From: Rhodospirillales bacterium
Lineage (GTDB): Bacteria > Pseudomonadota > Alphaproteobacteria > Rhodospirillales > Casp-alpha2
DNA: 7,210 bases
Direction: 5' to 3'
Assembly (NCBI GenBank): GCA_030727885.1
Contig: JANRAT010000076.1
Span: 1 to 7,210, forward strand
Every line of letters begins with the position of its first letter. Within the stretch, counting starts at the first letter, position 1. Below are positions 6,209-7,210 of this stretch, piece by piece. The notes beneath the pieces are model-generated. The model saw nothing but the letters and a program-made list of their open reading frames with translations, was not told the DNA's origin and did no database searches. The translations under genes were made by a program, and so were the position numbers.

Positions 6209-7210
6209 AAACGGGCCGGTACCCTCTTGCGCCCCCAATCCCCCGACTTTTCTTCAAATACGCCGGCTAACTGGGTGCCACAATTCCGGCAATCAGCCAC
6301 GTGATTGCCACCAAATACCAGATTCCACTCCGACAACTGGTGCCAGTCGCGGCCGATCAGCAACTCGCCGCACTCGTGACAATAGGTGCTCTGTGTAGGT
6401 TTGTGGTGAATGTTGCCGGTATAGGCGTAACGGATGCCATTCTTGATCGCGATATCACGGGCACGCAGCAACGATTCGGGTGGGGTGCGGGGCTTGTCGA
6501 GCATCTTCCAGTCGGGATGGAAAGCGGTAAAATGCAACGGCACGTCCGGTCCCAGATTTTCCATGATCCACTGGGTCATGGCTTCGATTTCATGATCGGA
6601 ACCGTTTTCGCCCGGTATCAGCAGATCCGTGATCTCAAACCAGACATCCGTTTCATGCTTCAGGTATTTAAGGGTTTCCAGCACCGGTGCCAGATCTGCA
6701 CTGCACAGTTTGCGGTAAAACTCCTGCGTGAAGGCTTTCAGATCAATGTTGGCGGCATCCATCTTGGAAAAGAACTCGTGGCGCGGTTCCTCGCAGATGT
6801 AGCCCGCCGATACGGCGACATTCTTGATCCCCTTCTCGCGGCATGCATCGGCGACATCGACCGCATATTCCAGAAAAATCACCGGATCATTGTATGTATA
6901 GGCGACCGAGCGCGATCCGGTCTTGAGCGCAGCCGCGGCAATCATCTCTGGCGAGGCCTTGGACTGCAACTTGTCGAAGGCGCGCGATTTGGAAATGTCG
7001 TGATTCTGACAGAAACTGCAGGTCAGGTTACACCCGGCCGTGCCGAAACTGAGTACCGCCGTTCCCGGCAAAAAATGATTGAGAGGCTTTTTTTCAATCG
7101 GGTCGACACAGAAGCCGCTGGAACGTCCATACGTGGTCAGAACCACCTGATTGTTCTGCCGGCCACGCACGAAACACAATCCGCTCTGACCCTCCCGCAA
7201 TTTGCAGAAC
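6199..7210 (-). CDS. amrS: AmmeMemoRadiSam system radical SAM enzyme, 5' end cut by window
   Basis: This radical SAM enzyme is related to pyruvate formate-lyase activases and belongs to the three-part AmmeMemoRadiSam system, together with an AMMECR1-domain and a Memo-domain protein. Counting from the TTG at 7200 as residue 1, the [4Fe-4S] cysteines are C57, C61 and C64 in CNLTCSFC, preceded by LPGTAVLSFGTAG. GRSSGFCVDPIEKKPLNHF (25-43) is highly typical of this family. The PFL-activase-like barrel continues through AYTYNDPVIFLEY and NIDLKAF, and the C-terminal part has HFTAFHPDWKM and TGNIHH. Two CxxC pairs (C274/C277, C304/C307) form a likely zinc ribbon. The TTG is not the true start: the frame stays open to the right edge, reading F-C-K-L-R-E-G-Q, and family members have further N-terminal cysteines there. 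About 15-30 residues are probably missing. Partner genes are not visible downstream. As far as I know the substrate is not established. Confidence 0.92.
   Translation of the reverse strand, partial: FCKLREGQSGLCFVRGRQNNQVVLTTYGRSSGFCVDPIEKKPLNHFLPGTAVLSFGTAGCNLTCSFCQNHDISKSRAFDKLQSKASPEMIAAAALKTGSRSVAYTYNDPVIFLEYAVDVADACREKGIKNVAVSAGYICEEPRHEFFSKMDAANIDLKAFTQEFYRKLCSADLAPVLETLKYLKHETDVWFEITDLLIPGENGSDHEIEAMTQWIMENLGPDVPLHFTAFHPDWKMLDKPRTPPESLLRARDIAIKNGIRYAYTGNIHHKPTQSTYCHECGELLIGRDWHQLSEWNLVFGGNHVADCRNCGTQLAGVFEEKSGDWGRKRVPARFRP

Overview
The window looks like chromosomal DNA of a proteobacterium, most likely an alphaproteobacterium of moderate GC content (low to mid 50s per cent by eye). 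The main reasons are the pepA-holC gene pair, which is typical of Proteobacteria, and the general character of the proteins, including an HcaT-like permease and a long-form cyclase-family hydrolase. I cannot name the genus. I see no transposase, integrase, tRNA, rRNA, CRISPR array or tandem repeat. Coding density is high, the longest non-coding gap is about 100 bases, and no gene looks broken except by the window edges.

There are seven genes in two convergent blocks. On the plus strand (18-1933) a leaderless helical-backbone substrate-binding protein of the BtuF/COG0614 type overlaps by 4 bases (ATGA) with a major facilitator permease of the HcaT/MFS_1-like type. The two almost certainly form a translationally coupled unit, although a BtuF-type protein would normally partner an ABC permease. 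On the minus strand, reading from right to left, come a 5'-truncated AmmeMemoRadiSam radical SAM enzyme (amrS), a flippase-like YbhN/LPG-synthase-type membrane protein, leucyl aminopeptidase (pepA), DNA polymerase III chi subunit (holC) and a metal-dependent cyclase-family hydrolase. The two blocks meet tail to tail with only 19 bases between stop codons at 1934-1952.

pepA, holC and the cyclase gene are spaced closely enough (30 and 39 bases) to be one transcript. The likely control point is the pepA leader. There a perfect 8-base inverted repeat (5006-5013 / 5025-5032) overlaps both the pepA ribosome binding site and the -10 element of a candidate promoter, which suggests an operator or an RBS-masking hairpin. 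amrS and the YbhN-like gene share a strand but are separated by 103 bases that contain a weak candidate promoter.

Most of the window is ordinary housekeeping sequence. The points most worth a second look are the SBP-MFS pairing, the dyad at pepA, the AmmeMemoRadiSam gene (a conserved system whose substrate is not settled, as far as I know) and the hydrolase placed directly after holC.
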